From: Burkholderia sp. GAS332
GTDB taxonomy: Bacteria; Pseudomonadota; Gammaproteobacteria; Burkholderiales; Burkholderiaceae
Assembly: GCA_900142905.1 (NCBI GenBank)
Contig: FSRV01000001.1
Span: 1,798,001 to 1,862,000 of the forward strand
Reading direction: 5' to 3'
DNA length: 64,000 nucleotides
The notes beneath the pieces were generated by a model. That model was not told the DNA's origin. It saw only the letters and a program-made list of their open reading frames with translations, and searched no databases. This document shows positions 23,749 through 32,786 of this stretch, piece after piece (within the stretch, counting starts at the first letter, position 1; each line of letters begins with the position of its first letter). The position numbers and the translations under genes were made by a program.

Positions 23749-24854
23749 TGAATCGAGCCCGCCTTTCAGCCGATGCGGCGGCGCGCACCGAACCGGTTCG
23801 CGCGTTCGTCTCGCCAACGCCTGCGCGTCGCGTCTGGCAGCGTTTTCGCCAGCAGCGCCTAGGCTACTGGAGCCTGATCATATTCGTCGTCGCGTTTGCG
23901 GCGAGCCTCGCCGGGCCGTTGTGGTCGAACGACAAGCCACTTGTGGTGCGCTACGAAGGGCAGTTGTATTTTCCGATGTTCAAGACCTACGCGGAGACCA
24001 CCTTCGGCGGCGACTTCCCAACGCCCGCCGATTATCTCGATCCGTATATCAAGCATCGTTTCGACACGCCGGGTAACTTCGCGGTGTATCCGCCGAACCG
24101 GTACTACTACGACACGCTGAATTACTTCTCGAAGGAGCCGAACCCGGCGCCGCCGTCGCGCGATAACTGGCTCGGCACCGACGACCGTGGCCGCGATCTC
24201 TTCGCGCGTCTTCTGTACGGGTTTCGCGTGTCGGTGGAGTTCGGGCTGGTGCTGACCTTGATTGGCACCGTGCTCGGGATTGCCGCGGGCGCCGTGCAGG
24301 GTTACTTCGGAGGGCGTATGGATATCATCGGGCAGCGCCTGATCGAAATCTGGAGTGCCATGCCGGAGCTTTACCTCCTGATCATTTTCTCGTCGATCTT
24401 CGAGCCGGGGTTCATTCTGCTGATCGTGCTGCTGTCGCTGTTCGGCTGGATCGGCTTGTCCGACTACGTGCGCGCGGAGTTTCTGCGTAACCGTCATCAG
24501 GACTATGTGCGTGCGGCGCGGGCGATGGGTCTCTCGAGCTGGCAGATCATGTGGCGGCACGTCTTGCCCAACAGTCTGACGCCCGTGATCACGTTTCTGC
24601 CGTTCCGCATGAGCGGTGCGATTCTCGCGCTCACCAGCCTCGATTTTCTCGGCCTCGGTGTGCCATCGCCAACGCCGAGCCTGGGCGAACTGCTTGCGCA
24701 AGGCAAAGCCAATCTCGACGCATGGTGGATCTCGTTGTCCACTTTCGGCGTACTCGTCGCGATGCTGTTACTGCTGACCTTCATGGGCGACGCCCTGCGC
24801 AACGCGCTGGACACCCGCATCTCCGACGCGATGCGCGCGGGAGGCAACCAGTGA
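23748..24854 (+). CDS. yejE: Peptide ABC transporter permease YejE
   Basis: A 368-residue DppC/OppC-type permease. The start at 23748 overlaps the yejB stop and has GGAG six bases upstream. The N-terminal half has one helix (WSLIIFVVAFAASLAGPLW) and a long periplasmic segment including YFPMFKTYAETTFGGDFPTP, as in YejE. The core has NWLGTDDRGRDLFARLLYGF and the coupling loop RNRHQDYVRAARAMGLSS. It ends with a GTGA overlap into yejF. Confidence 0.95.
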   Translation: MNRARLSADAAARTEPVRAFVSPTPARRVWQRFRQQRLGYWSLIIFVVAFAASLAGPLWSNDKPLVVRYEGQLYFPMFKTYAETTFGGDFPTPADYLDPYIKHRFDTPGNFAVYPPNRYYYDTLNYFSKEPNPAPPSRDNWLGTDDRGRDLFARLLYGFRVSVEFGLVLTLIGTVLGIAAGAVQGYFGGRMDIIGQRLIEIWSAMPELYLLIIFSSIFEPGFILLIVLLSLFGWIGLSDYVRAEFLRNRHQDYVRAARAMGLSSWQIMWRHVLPNSLTPVITFLPFRMSGAILALTSLDFLGLGVPSPTPSLGELLAQGKANLDAWWISLSTFGVLVAMLLLLTFMGDALRNALDTRISDAMRAGGNQ

Positions 24855-26485
24855 GCGCCATCGTCGAGAACAACGCAAAACAGGGTATGACGCCGCCGCT
24901 GCTGGAGCTCGATCATCTGCACGTGAGCTTCGGCGATACGGTCGCGGTGAGCGACGTGACGCTCGCGATCCAGCGCGGCGAGCGGGTCGCACTGGTCGGC
25001 GAATCGGGTTCGGGCAAGAGCGTGACCGCACTGTCGATCCTGCGCCTGTTGAACGACGCGCAGGTCAGTGGCGCGATCCGTTTCGACGGTCAGGATCTGC
25101 TCGCCAAAAGCGAGCGTGCGATGCGTGGCATGCGCGGCTCCGACATCGCGATGATCTTCCAGGAGCCGATGACGGCCCTCAATCCGCTCTATACGGTCGG
25201 TGACCAGATTGCGGAGACGATCGTCGTGCATGACGGTGTGACGGCGAACGAGGCGCGTAAGCGCGCCGTGGCCTTGCTGGGGCGCACGGGGATTGCCGAG
25301 CCCGGCAAGCGCGTGAACAGCTATCCCCATCAGCTCTCGGGCGGTCAGCGGCAGCGCGCAATGATCGCGATGGCGCTCGCGTGCCGCCCACGCCTGTTGC
25401 TGGCCGATGAGCCGACCACGGCGCTCGACGTGACGATCCGCGCGCAGATCGTCGACCTGCTGCTGGAACTGCAACGCGACGAAGCCGAGAAACGCGGTAT
25501 GGCCGTGCTGCTGATCACGCACGACCTGAATCTGGTGCGGCACTTTGCGCAACGCATCGCGGTGATGGAGAAGGGCGTGCTGGTGGAGAGCGGCCCGGTC
25601 GAGCAGGTGTTCGAGTCGCCGCAGCATCCGTATACGCAGCGTCTGCTGGCGAGCCGTCCGCAACGCACGGTGGTCCCGGTGCTGCCGATTTCGCCGGTGC
25701 TGCTCGAGGCGCGCGATGTCTCGGTCGATTTCAAAACAAAACTGCCGGGCTTGAGCGGCTGGTTTCGCTCGGGGCGCTTCCATGCGGTCGCGGATGCGAG
25801 CGTGTCGGTGCGGCAGGGTGAGACGCTGGGGATCGTCGGCGAATCGGGGTCGGGCAAATCGACGCTTGCGATGGCCTTGCTCGGTCTGCAACGCACGGCG
25901 CACGGCGAGATCGAGTTTCAGGGCAGGGCGCTCGGGAGCTATCGCGGCGCCGAACAGACCGCCTTACGTTCGAATATGCAAGTTGTCTTTCAGGATCCGT
26001 TCAGTTCCCTTTCGCCGCGCCAGACCATCGAGCGGATCGTCGGTGAAGGGCTCGCGCTGCATCGGCCGCAAATGAGCCAGGAGGCGCGGCGCGACAAGGT
26101 GGTGTCGGTGCTGCGCGAAGTGGGTCTCGACCGCACGGTGCTGTACCGCTATCCGCACGAGTTCTCCGGCGGTCAGCGTCAACGGATTGCAATTGCGCGC
26201 GCTTTGGTGCTGGAGCCACGCATCCTGATCCTCGACGAACCGACCAGCGCGCTCGACGTGTCGATCCAGCAGCAGGTGCTGAAACTGCTCGCTGGGTTGC
26301 AACAGAAGTACAACCTCGGCTTCGTTTTCATCAGCCATGATCTGGCCGTGATCGGGGCGATGGCGCATCGTGTCGCGGTCATGCAAAACGGATCAATCGT
26401 CGAAAGCGGCGACGTTGAGCAGATTTTTGCGACACCGGCGCACCCTTACACCCGAAAGCTGCTGAAAGCGGCGCTCGACTACTGA
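24851..26485 (+). CDS. yejF: Duplicated ATPase YejF of the peptide/microcin C importer
   Basis: About 544 residues with two full ABC ATPase domains in one chain. The first has Walker A GESGSGKSV near residue 50 and signature LSGGQRQRAMIAMAL near 161. The second has GESGSGKST near 331 and FSGGQRQRIAIARAL near 439; Walker B elements LLADEPTTALDVT and LILDEPTSALDVS are clear. I chose GTG 24851 because it overlaps the yejE stop (GTGA) and has a strong GGGAGG ribosome-binding site five bases upstream; ATG 24887 is an internal alternative. It completes the yejABEF operon. Confidence 0.94.
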   Translation: MSAIVENNAKQGMTPPLLELDHLHVSFGDTVAVSDVTLAIQRGERVALVGESGSGKSVTALSILRLLNDAQVSGAIRFDGQDLLAKSERAMRGMRGSDIAMIFQEPMTALNPLYTVGDQIAETIVVHDGVTANEARKRAVALLGRTGIAEPGKRVNSYPHQLSGGQRQRAMIAMALACRPRLLLADEPTTALDVTIRAQIVDLLLELQRDEAEKRGMAVLLITHDLNLVRHFAQRIAVMEKGVLVESGPVEQVFESPQHPYTQRLLASRPQRTVVPVLPISPVLLEARDVSVDFKTKLPGLSGWFRSGRFHAVADASVSVRQGETLGIVGESGSGKSTLAMALLGLQRTAHGEIEFQGRALGSYRGAEQTALRSNMQVVFQDPFSSLSPRQTIERIVGEGLALHRPQMSQEARRDKVVSVLREVGLDRTVLYRYPHEFSGGQRQRIAIARALVLEPRILILDEPTSALDVSIQQQVLKLLAGLQQKYNLGFVFISHDLAVIGAMAHRVAVMQNGSIVESGDVEQIFATPAHPYTRKLLKAALDY

Positions 26486-26540
26486 TTTTGCACTCTTTGA
26501 CCAATTGGGTGCCTGTCTCGATTGTATTTTTCTATTTGTT

Positions 26541-26569
26541 TTGACATGTGAATACTTACTGGCTAGTAT
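26541..26569 (+). promoter_or_regulatory. Sigma70 promoter for the NlpC/P60 gene
   Basis: A perfect -35 TTGACA (26541-26546), a 17-base spacer and a -10 TAGTAT (26564-26569) lie about 54 bases before the ATG. The region is distinctly more AT-rich than its surroundings. Confidence 0.8.
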
Positions 26570-26622
26570 CGACCAAACTTTTTTCCGTAGCCCACTGATT
26601 TTTAGGCAAAAAATACCGACCA

Positions 26623-27288
26623 ATGCAGCACAGAAACCTAACCCAGGCTTGCACGCGCGTCGTCGCCGGGATGTTCATTGGCGTCTTGATGGCAGCAACT
26701 CCCGGCGCGTTCGCCGACGAAGTAAGCAGTGTTAATCAGAATGCCTCATATTCGACCCCCAGCGGGTCGAATTCTTTGTCCGCCCTCAATTCGCAATCGG
26801 CCGCTCCCGACAGCGACGGCGGCGCCAAATCGTTCCTCTCCGGCATGGCCGGAAAAGCGGGCGACGTGGTGGTCGGCGCGCTGAACATGATCGGCGTTCG
26901 CTACCGTTGGGGTGGTAATACGCCCGATTCGGGGCTCGATTGCAGCGGCTTCGTGCGCTACGTGTTCCAGGACACGCTCGGTATGGCGCTGCCGCGCCGC
27001 GCTGAGGAAATGAGCCGCGTCGGCGAGAAGGTTCGCGTCAGCGACCTGAAGCCGGGCGATCTGGTGTTCTTCAACACCATGCGCCGTACGTTCTCGCACG
27101 TCGGCATCTACATCGGTGACAACAAGTTCGTGCATTCGCCTTCCACGGGCAGCACGATTCGCGTCGACGATCTGGATAGCGGCTATTGGGAAAAGCGTTT
27201 CACGGGTGCTCGCCGGATCGAGACGTCCTATCAGGACGGTGAAGATCTGCGCAAGCGCGTGAATGCTTCGATCGGCGGTAATCAGTAA
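26623..27288 (+). CDS. Secreted NlpC/P60-family peptidoglycan endopeptidase
   Basis: A 221-residue protein with a signal peptide (ARVVAGMFIG-like hydrophobic run ending in TPGAFA before DEVSS), a serine/asparagine-rich linker of about 55 residues and an NlpC/P60 domain from about residue 85. The catalytic cysteine is in GLDCSGFVRYVFQ and the histidine in FSHVGIYIGDNKFVHSP; the preceding GVRYRWGGNTPDSG is typical. The family cleaves within stem peptides of peptidoglycan in the periplasm. It is a single-gene unit with a clear promoter and a terminator. The exact bond cut cannot be read from sequence. Confidence 0.93.
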   Translation: MQHRNLTQACTRVVAGMFIGVLMAATPGAFADEVSSVNQNASYSTPSGSNSLSALNSQSAAPDSDGGAKSFLSGMAGKAGDVVVGALNMIGVRYRWGGNTPDSGLDCSGFVRYVFQDTLGMALPRRAEEMSRVGEKVRVSDLKPGDLVFFNTMRRTFSHVGIYIGDNKFVHSPSTGSTIRVDDLDSGYWEKRFTGARRIETSYQDGEDLRKRVNASIGGNQ

Positions 27289-27323
27289 CTGATTCAGCCC
27301 ACACCGGCGGTTGGGGTGTGAAA

Positions 27324-27353
27324 AAAGCCTGCTTCGTTCGAAGCGGGCTTTTT
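27324..27353. terminator. Terminator after the NlpC/P60 gene
   Basis: Stem AAAGCCTGCTTCG (27324-27336) with CGAAGCGGGCTTT (27339-27351), one mismatch pair, ending in a T-run; A-run on the left. Confidence 0.9.
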
Positions 27354-27464
27354 GCGTTGGGGCGCTTGTGGATGCGCCGCTGAATCGTCCGCGCTGTACC
27401 TCAGGCTGTGTCGGCGCTGCGTGTGTTGCGTGTGTTGCGTGCGGCAAGCCGACGTGCGCCGGTC

Positions 27465-27497
27465 GGTGTAACCGGCGCGACCCAGGTGGGTTACACC
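27465..27497. repeat. Inverted repeat at the 3' end of the patatin-like gene
   Basis: Perfect 9-base arms GGTGTAACC (27465-27473) and GGTTACACC (27489-27497), spaced by 15 bases and overlapping the patatin gene stop. It may act as a transcript end for that minus-strand gene, though no T-run follows. A 10-base tandem repeat (GTGTGTTGCG, 27421-27440) lies beside it. Confidence 0.5.
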
Positions 27498-28435
27498 GCG
27501 GCGCGGCTTGCGGCCAGCTTGCGTTGCAACTCCGGTATCATCTTCGCCACCGCTTCCTCTCCGGCCAGGATCGCAGCGTTGCGCTGTGAGAAGTCGCTGC
27601 CGCTCATGGCGGCCAGATTCGGCCGGATCACAATGTCGGCGTACTTTTCGAGTTCATAGGTCTTGATCGTCTGGCCCATGATCGTGAAAGTCTGCATCAG
27701 CACGTCGAACGAGCTGGCGGTGAGGCCGCTTTCCGGGCGCTGCGAGATATCCACGGCGATCACGAAATCCGCGCCCATCTTGCGCGCAAACGAGGCGGGC
27801 ACCGGACTCACCAGGCCGCCGTCCACATATTCATGCCCGCCCATCTTCACCGGCTCGAAGATCGACGGCACGCTGCATGACGCGCGCACCGCAATGCCGG
27901 TGTTGCCGCGCTGGAACAGAATCGGCTGGCCGGTCCGCAGATCGGTTGCGACCACGCCGAGTGGCTTGGCCATCTTCTCGATCGGACGGTTGTTGAGTGT
28001 CGTATTCAGGTAGTTCTGTAGCGCGACGCCTTGCAGAAAACCGCGCGTGCGAAACGGCATGGCCCAGTCGCTGATCGACGCTTCGTCCATGTTCAGCGCG
28101 AGCTTGTTCAGTGCAAAGCCGTTCATCCCCGAAGCGTACAGCGCACCGACGACCGAACCGGCGCTGGTGCCGGCCACCAGATCGACCTGGATATTGCGCG
28201 CCTCGAGCGCCTTGATCACGCCGATATGTGCGAAGCCGCGAGCGGCGCCGCCGCCTAGCGCGAGCCCGACGCGGATCGATCGCTGCGGTTTGTCGAGCGG
28301 CGGCGTAGTGGGCGTGGCGGCAACCGGGGTGCTATCGGTTTTGCTGCCGCCCGTCGTGGTGCAGGCGGCCAGCACCGCGGAGGCGGCCGCCAACGAGAAG
28401 TTGCGACGGGCGAGGCGAGGGGATGACGGTTTCAA
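27491..28435 (-). CDS. Patatin-like phospholipase lipoprotein (RssA-like)
   Basis: About 314 residues. The N-terminus carries a twin-arginine-like RLARRNFSL and a lipobox LAAC followed by TTTGG, so it is probably a lipid-anchored periplasmic or outer-membrane protein. The patatin domain shows the oxyanion motif GGGAARGFAHIGV, the nucleophile GTSAGSVVGALYAS and the second catalytic residue in YVDGGLVSPVP. It should be a serine acyl hydrolase. I prefer a TTG start at 28435: GGAG lies just upstream and the resulting signal sequence is normal; an earlier TTG at 28486 would add 17 arginine-rich residues. The physiological substrate is unknown. Confidence 0.88.
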   Translation of the reverse strand: MKPSSPRLARRNFSLAAASAVLAACTTTGGSKTDSTPVAATPTTPPLDKPQRSIRVGLALGGGAARGFAHIGVIKALEARNIQVDLVAGTSAGSVVGALYASGMNGFALNKLALNMDEASISDWAMPFRTRGFLQGVALQNYLNTTLNNRPIEKMAKPLGVVATDLRTGQPILFQRGNTGIAVRASCSVPSIFEPVKMGGHEYVDGGLVSPVPASFARKMGADFVIAVDISQRPESGLTASSFDVLMQTFTIMGQTIKTYELEKYADIVIRPNLAAMSGSDFSQRNAAILAGEEAVAKMIPELQRKLAASRAAV

Positions 28436-28860
28436 CGGGTTCTCCAGCAACGGCCAAGGGCGGCGCGATCGGCGCAAGCGACGCAACCTGTGCCGCGATC
28501 AGGCGGATAGTCAAACGGGCAGAACCGCCGGCGGCGATTCCATCGCGCTGTGGTTCTATCCCGACCCGCAGCGCGCGCACATCATAAATCAAAGCGCCGG
28601 GCGTACGCCGGCCCGGTAATGAAACGTTGCAGACGAAACCCTCGGGCGCCTTGCAACACGCTTCACGCGCGTCTTGCGTGCTGCCATTGGCCATTCGGAC
28701 GAGGGCGGGCAATACGGGTTCGGAAGGTATAATTCGGCTCTCATATTTATTTCCTTCGTGTCCGTGCAAGGCGTTGTTTGCCGCACGGGCGCGCTCCGCT
28801 GCCGCGCTTCACTGGCGATGTCTGCCACGGCGCCGGCGCCTGTCTTCCGAGTAATCGCTA
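28436..28860. other. Divergent intergenic region, patatin gene and gltX
   Basis: No supported gene. A perfect -10-like TATAAT occurs at 28728-28733, about 130 bases before gltX, but no acceptable -35 is at the right distance. Short frames crossing this region show no family features. Confidence 0.45.
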
Positions 28861-30270
28861 ATGACCACCTCTGTCCGTACCCGTTTCGCACCGAGTCCCA
28901 CCGGCTTCATCCACCTCGGCAACATTCGCTCCGCGCTTTATCCGTGGGCGTTCGCGCGCAAGATGAAAGGGACCTTCGTGCTGCGGATCGAGGACACCGA
29001 CGTCGAGCGTTCCAGTACCGAAGCCGTGGACGCCATTCTCGAAGGCATGGAATGGCTTGGCCTCGATATCGACGAAGGCCCGTTCTACCAGATGCAGCGC
29101 ATGGACCGTTATCGCGAAGTGCTCAAGCAGATGCAGGACGCGGGGCTTGTGTACCCGTGCTACATGTCGACGGAAGAGCTGGACGCACTGCGCGAACGCC
29201 AACGCGAGGCCGGCGAAAAGCCGCGCTATGACGGCACGTGGCGTCCGGAACCCGGCAAGGTCTTGCCGGAGCCGCCGGCCGGCGTGCAGCCCGTGCTGCG
29301 CTTCCGCAATCCGCTCTCCGGTGTGGTCGCATGGGACGACGCCGTGAAAGGCCGCATCGAGATCTCGAACGAAGAACTCGACGACCTCGTGATCGCGCGC
29401 CCGGATGGCACGCCGACCTACAACTTCTGCGTGGTCGTGGACGATCTGGACATGCGCATCACGCACGTGATTCGCGGCGACGATCACGTGAACAACACGC
29501 CGCGTCAGATCAACATTCTGCGTGCGCTCGGCGCCGAGCCGCCGGTGTATGCTCACTTGCCGACCGTGCTGAACGAGCAGGGCGAGAAGATGAGCAAGCG
29601 TCACGGCGCGATGAGCGTGATGGGTTATCGCGACGCCGGCTTTCTGCCGGAAGCGGTGGTCAACTATCTGGCGCGTCTGGGCTGGTCGCATGGCGACGCG
29701 GAAATCTTCACGCGCGAGCAGTTCGTCGAATGGTTCGATCTGGAGCATCTGGGCAAGTCGCCGGCTCAGTACGATCACGACAAGCTGAACTGGCTCAACG
29801 CGCACTACATCAAGGAGGCGGATAACGCACGCCTCGCTGAGCTTGCCAAGCCGTTCTTCGCTGACTTGGGTATCGACGAAGCCGCTATTGCGCAAGGCGC
29901 CGATCTGACGTCGGTGGTGGGCTTGCTGAAGGACCGTGCGTCGACAGTGAAGGAAATCGCCGAAAACGCCGCGATGTTCTATCGCGCGCCGGCGCCTGAA
30001 GCCGATGCGCTCGCGCAGCACGTCACGGATGTCGTGCGTCCGGCGCTTGCCGATCTGGCGGCAGCGCTCAAGACAGTGGAGTGGACCAAGGAAGCCATCG
30101 CTGCAGCCTTGAAGGCAGCGCTCGGCGCGCACAAGCTGAAGATGCCGCAACTGGCCATGCCGGTGCGTCTGCTGGTGGCGGGCACCACGCATACGCCGTC
30201 GATTGACAGCGTGCTGATGCTGTTTGGGCGCGATGTCGTCGTGAGCCGTATCGAAAAAGCGCTGGCCTGA
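28861..30270 (+). CDS. gltX: Glutamyl-tRNA synthetase
   Basis: A 469-residue class I aminoacyl-tRNA synthetase. The HIGH-type motif is in [18 protein letters not shown] near residue 18 and the KMSKS-type motif in GEKMSKRHG near residue 243. [10 protein letters not shown] and HYIKEADN are further family marks. It charges tRNA-Glu with glutamate. Two tRNA-Glu genes lie directly downstream. Length and motif spacing are normal for a discriminating bacterial GltX. Confidence 0.98.
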   Translation: MTTSVRTRFAPSPTGFIHLGNIRSALYPWAFARKMKGTFVLRIEDTDVERSSTEAVDAILEGMEWLGLDIDEGPFYQMQRMDRYREVLKQMQDAGLVYPCYMSTEELDALRERQREAGEKPRYDGTWRPEPGKVLPEPPAGVQPVLRFRNPLSGVVAWDDAVKGRIEISNEELDDLVIARPDGTPTYNFCVVVDDLDMRITHVIRGDDHVNNTPRQINILRALGAEPPVYAHLPTVLNEQGEKMSKRHGAMSVMGYRDAGFLPEAVVNYLARLGWSHGDAEIFTREQFVEWFDLEHLGKSPAQYDHDKLNWLNAHYIKEADNARLAELAKPFFADLGIDEAAIAQGADLTSVVGLLKDRASTVKEIAENAAMFYRAPAPEADALAQHVTDVVRPALADLAAALKTVEWTKEAIAAALKAALGAHKLKMPQLAMPVRLLVAGTTHTPSIDSVLMLFGRDVVVSRIEKALA

Positions 30271-30297
30271 GCGCGTTCGCGCGCGCCTTGAGAGGGT

Positions 30298-30330
30298 TTG
30301 CATGCGACTTGCGAAAAAAGTCGCATGCAA
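30298..30330. terminator. Perfect 13-base inverted repeat after gltX
   Basis: TTGCATGCGACTT (30298-30310) and AAGTCGCATGCAA (30318-30330) with loop GCGAAAA form a stable hairpin 27 bases after the gltX stop. A short TTG rather than a T-run follows, so it may be a weak terminator or a transcript-end stabiliser. Confidence 0.6.
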
Positions 30331-30344
30331 TTGCTCAAAGGGTA

Positions 30345-30373
30345 TTTACAAAGCGCAAATTGGCCTCTAGAAT
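30345..30373 (+). promoter_or_regulatory. Sigma70 promoter of the tRNA-Ala gene
   Basis: TTTACA (30345-30350), 17-base spacer, TAGAAT (30368-30373), about 18 bases before the first base of tRNA-Ala. Confidence 0.75.
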
Positions 30374-30391
30374 CTCGTTTCTGTTCTGCAA

Positions 30392-30467
<76 letters not shown>

Positions 30468-30518
30468 TCAGAGCAGAGTGAAGTGGTTCCGAAGTCTGGA
30501 ACTTGTAGCAAAAAAGAC

Positions 30519-30547
30519 TTCACAAACGGTTGTAACGTAGTTAGAAT
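30519..30547 (+). promoter_or_regulatory. Candidate promoter for the first tRNA-Glu
   Basis: TTCACA (30519-30524), 17-base spacer, TAGAAT (30542-30547), about 75 bases before the tRNA-Glu gene. The tRNA genes could instead be co-transcribed from the tRNA-Ala promoter. Confidence 0.5.
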
Positions 30548-30622
30548 ATCGGTCTTTGCTGCTGACGAAACAGAAGTTAGCCGGAGTTAGCAGCAAGATA
30601 AAGACAGATCTGAAAAGATTAT

Positions 30623-30698
30623 GTCCCCTTCGTCTAGAGGCCTAGGACATCACCCTTTCACGGTGAGTACAGGGGTTCGAATCCCCTAGGGGACGCCA
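30623..30698 (+). tRNA. tRNA-Glu (anticodon TTC), copy 1
   Basis: 76 bases with encoded CCA. Acceptor stem GTCCCCT/AGGGGAC; anticodon stem TCACC/GGTGA with loop CTTTCAC. Identical over its full length to the copy at 30919. Confidence 0.97.
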
Positions 30699-30780
30699 AA
30701 CATCAGCGTCGCTTGGTAGTAGTAAAGCAGCGCAGCTTGCAGAGAAAAAACCAACGCTCGCAAGTCATGATAGGCAAACT

Positions 30781-30857
30781 GGAGTGGTAGTTCAGTTGGT
30801 TAGAATACCGGCCTGTCACGCCGGGGGTCGCGGGTTCGAGTCCCGTCCACTCCGCCA
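30781..30857 (+). tRNA. tRNA-Asp (anticodon GTC), copy 1
   Basis: 77 bases with encoded CCA. Acceptor stem GGAGTGG/CCACTCC; anticodon stem CCGGC/GCCGG with loop CTGTCAC. Differs from copy 2 by one compensated pair in the acceptor stem (T-A here). Confidence 0.97.
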
Positions 30858-30860
30858 GAC

Positions 30861-30896
30861 AAAGCCCGTTCATACAAACCTGAACGGGCTTTTTCA
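30861..30896 (+). terminator. Terminator after the first Glu-Asp tRNA pair
   Basis: Stem AAAGCCCGTTCA (30861-30872) with TGAACGGGCTTT (30881-30892) followed by Ts. Confidence 0.9.
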
Positions 30897-30918
30897 TTAA
30901 AGGTGTAAGCAGTACGTT

Positions 30919-30994
30919 GTCCCCTTCGTCTAGAGGCCTAGGACATCACCCTTTCACGGTGAGTACAGGGGTTCGAATCCCCTAGGGGACGCCA
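30919..30994 (+). tRNA. tRNA-Glu (anticodon TTC), copy 2
   Basis: 76 bases with encoded CCA, identical to copy 1 and 296 bases downstream of it. It is part of a duplicated Glu-Asp pair. Confidence 0.97.
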
Positions 30995-31088
30995 GAACAT
31001 CGGCGTCGCTCATAAGCAGAATGAGTAAGCAGTATGAGCGGTGTAGTAGGTGAGTGAGCAAAGCTCATAAGCCATGGTGCAAAAATCT

Positions 31089-31165
31089 GGAGCGGTAGTT
31101 CAGTTGGTTAGAATACCGGCCTGTCACGCCGGGGGTCGCGGGTTCGAGTCCCGTCCGCTCCGCCA
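31089..31165 (+). tRNA. tRNA-Asp (anticodon GTC), copy 2
   Basis: 77 bases with encoded CCA. Acceptor stem GGAGCGG/CCGCTCC, which has C-G where copy 1 has T-A; the rest matches copy 1. Confidence 0.97.
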
Positions 31166-31172
31166 GATTTTA

Positions 31173-31205
31173 AAAAGCCCACTTCGAAAGAAGTGGGCTT
31201 TTTTT
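31173..31205 (+). terminator. Terminator after the second Glu-Asp tRNA pair
   Basis: Stem AAGCCCACTTC (31175-31185) with GAAGTGGGCTT (31190-31200), GAAA loop and a run of seven Ts in all. Confidence 0.93.
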
Positions 31206-31319
31206 ATTTCCGCAGCCGGGTTTGCCTGGGTATCGTCCGGGTATGCTCGGGACAAACAGCCATTGCCAGCGCGCGCGGCCTGTTTTACCGTTGACCCGAC
31301 TCATCTTCGTCGCTCCACC

Positions 31320-31784
31320 ATGTTCGATCCAACCGAAGCTCCGTCACCGTTTTATCTGCGCCAGGCCAGCATGGACGATTTCGAGTTCGCTGAGGCGCTG
31401 ACTCGCAATAACATGGGTGGCTACTATCGCCGGCACCATCTGGTCTGGCGTGGCGATCTGTTTCTCGGCAGCTGGCGCGAGTCGGAGAATTTTATTCTTG
31501 AAGTGGACGGCGAGCCGATCGGCGTGCTGCGCATCACGCAAGAAGGCGATTCGCTGCATATCCGCGACGTGCAGATTGCCGAAGGGCATCGGCGGCTCGG
31601 CGCCGGCACGTATCTGCTCGATATGTCGCATCAGTGGGCGCGCGAGCGCGGGCTGCGCGAGTTGCAGTTGCGCGTGTTCGTCGACAATCCCGCCGCGCGG
31701 CTGTATCAGCGCAAGGGGTACAAGCTGACCGGGCCGCGTCTGGCGCAACTCGGGGCGATCCGTCATCTGGCGCGGCGCGTCTGA
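31320..31784 (+). CDS. GNAT-family N-acetyltransferase
   Basis: A 154-residue acetyltransferase. The acetyl-CoA pyrophosphate-binding motif is VQIAEGHRRLGAGTYLL, preceded by the strand GEPIGVLRI and followed by LRVFVDNPAARLYQRKGYKL, the usual C-terminal GNAT signature. The open frame extends upstream through tRNA-Asp, so the ATG at 31320 is the only sensible start. The substrate is not predictable. It converges with the AraC gene 43 bases on. Confidence 0.88.
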   Translation: MFDPTEAPSPFYLRQASMDDFEFAEALTRNNMGGYYRRHHLVWRGDLFLGSWRESENFILEVDGEPIGVLRITQEGDSLHIRDVQIAEGHRRLGAGTYLLDMSHQWARERGLRELQLRVFVDNPAARLYQRKGYKLTGPRLAQLGAIRHLARRV

Positions 31785-31827
31785 CGTGTTCGTTGGCGCT
31801 AACGGCTAACGGTTGCGCTTTGCGCAG

Positions 31828-32697
31828 TCACTTTTGCGCGGTCTCTTCGTCCGTCTCTGCATGGCCACGATCTCCGCTCGCCACACGATGCTCGGAGCCA
31901 CGCTCGATGAACGCGCGTGGACTTTCACCGAATGCTCGCCGGAACATCGCCGAGAACGCACTCTGGCTCTGATAGCCCAACTCCTGCGCGACATGTGAAA
32001 GCGGCCGCCCCTGGCTTAGCAGCGGAATCGCGCGCGCGAGAATGGCCTGCTGACGCCATTGCGAAAAACTCACACCCAACTCCTGACGAAACAGCCGCGC
32101 AATCGTCCGCGTACTCGCCCCCACGCTCGATGCCCATTGTTCGAGCGAATCGCCGTGCGTTGGGTCCGCGATCACGGCCTCGCACAGCGCCCGCAAGCGC
32201 TTCTCGTTAGGCATCGGCACGGACAGCGGCAGTGGCTCCGAACGCGTCAGTTCGTCGAGCGCGAGGGCGCCCAGCAATTGTTCGCGTGTCGCTGAAATGC
32301 CTGGCGTATCGAGCGCGGCGATGATTTCGCGCAACAGATCCGATACTTCGACCACGCGCGGCGTATCCAGTCCGGCCGGGACGGTGCTTTCGGTAATGTA
32401 GAGCGTGCGCAGAAACGCATCTTCGACTGCGACGACTTCGTGGGTCACATGCGGCGGTACCCAGATCGCCCGGGATGGCGGCACCATCCACGTCGTGCCG
32501 GTCGTCGCGACCCGCAGCACACCGCGCGACGCATAGGCGACCTGTGCCCACGCGTGCGTGTGTCGCGCGATGCGCCAGCCCGACGGCATCGGCCGCGAAC
32601 GCACGCGGATCGGGTGCGTTTGCGTCGGCTGGAATTCCGGCGGGATGTCGGCGAAGTGGACATGGCTCGCCAGGACTGAGTCAGTGGACGAATTCAT
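31828..32697 (-). CDS. AraC-family regulator with cupin-like sensor domain
   Basis: A 289-residue protein with an N-terminal sensor containing ARHTHAWAQVAYASRGVLRV and PPSRAIWVPPHVTHEV, and a C-terminal double helix-turn-helix ending in ELGYQSQSAFSAMFRRAFG. It is clearly similar to the regulator at 5245-6030 (shared GAS-RT-ARLFRQE-G and WRQQ elements), so the two are paralogs of the NimR-like group. No obvious target gene is adjacent; the neighbours are a GNAT and rraA. Ligand unknown. Confidence 0.88.
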   Translation of the reverse strand: MNSSTDSVLASHVHFADIPPEFQPTQTHPIRVRSRPMPSGWRIARHTHAWAQVAYASRGVLRVATTGTTWMVPPSRAIWVPPHVTHEVVAVEDAFLRTLYITESTVPAGLDTPRVVEVSDLLREIIAALDTPGISATREQLLGALALDELTRSEPLPLSVPMPNEKRLRALCEAVIADPTHGDSLEQWASSVGASTRTIARLFRQELGVSFSQWRQQAILARAIPLLSQGRPLSHVAQELGYQSQSAFSAMFRRAFGESPRAFIERGSEHRVASGDRGHAETDEETAQK

Positions 32698-32786
32698 GTT
32701 GACGATCGATCCAATGGATGGAGCTTAAAAAACGCGGAGCCTGTGAACAGGGAACTCACGAGTACGGGGCCCTCAAACATCGAGCG

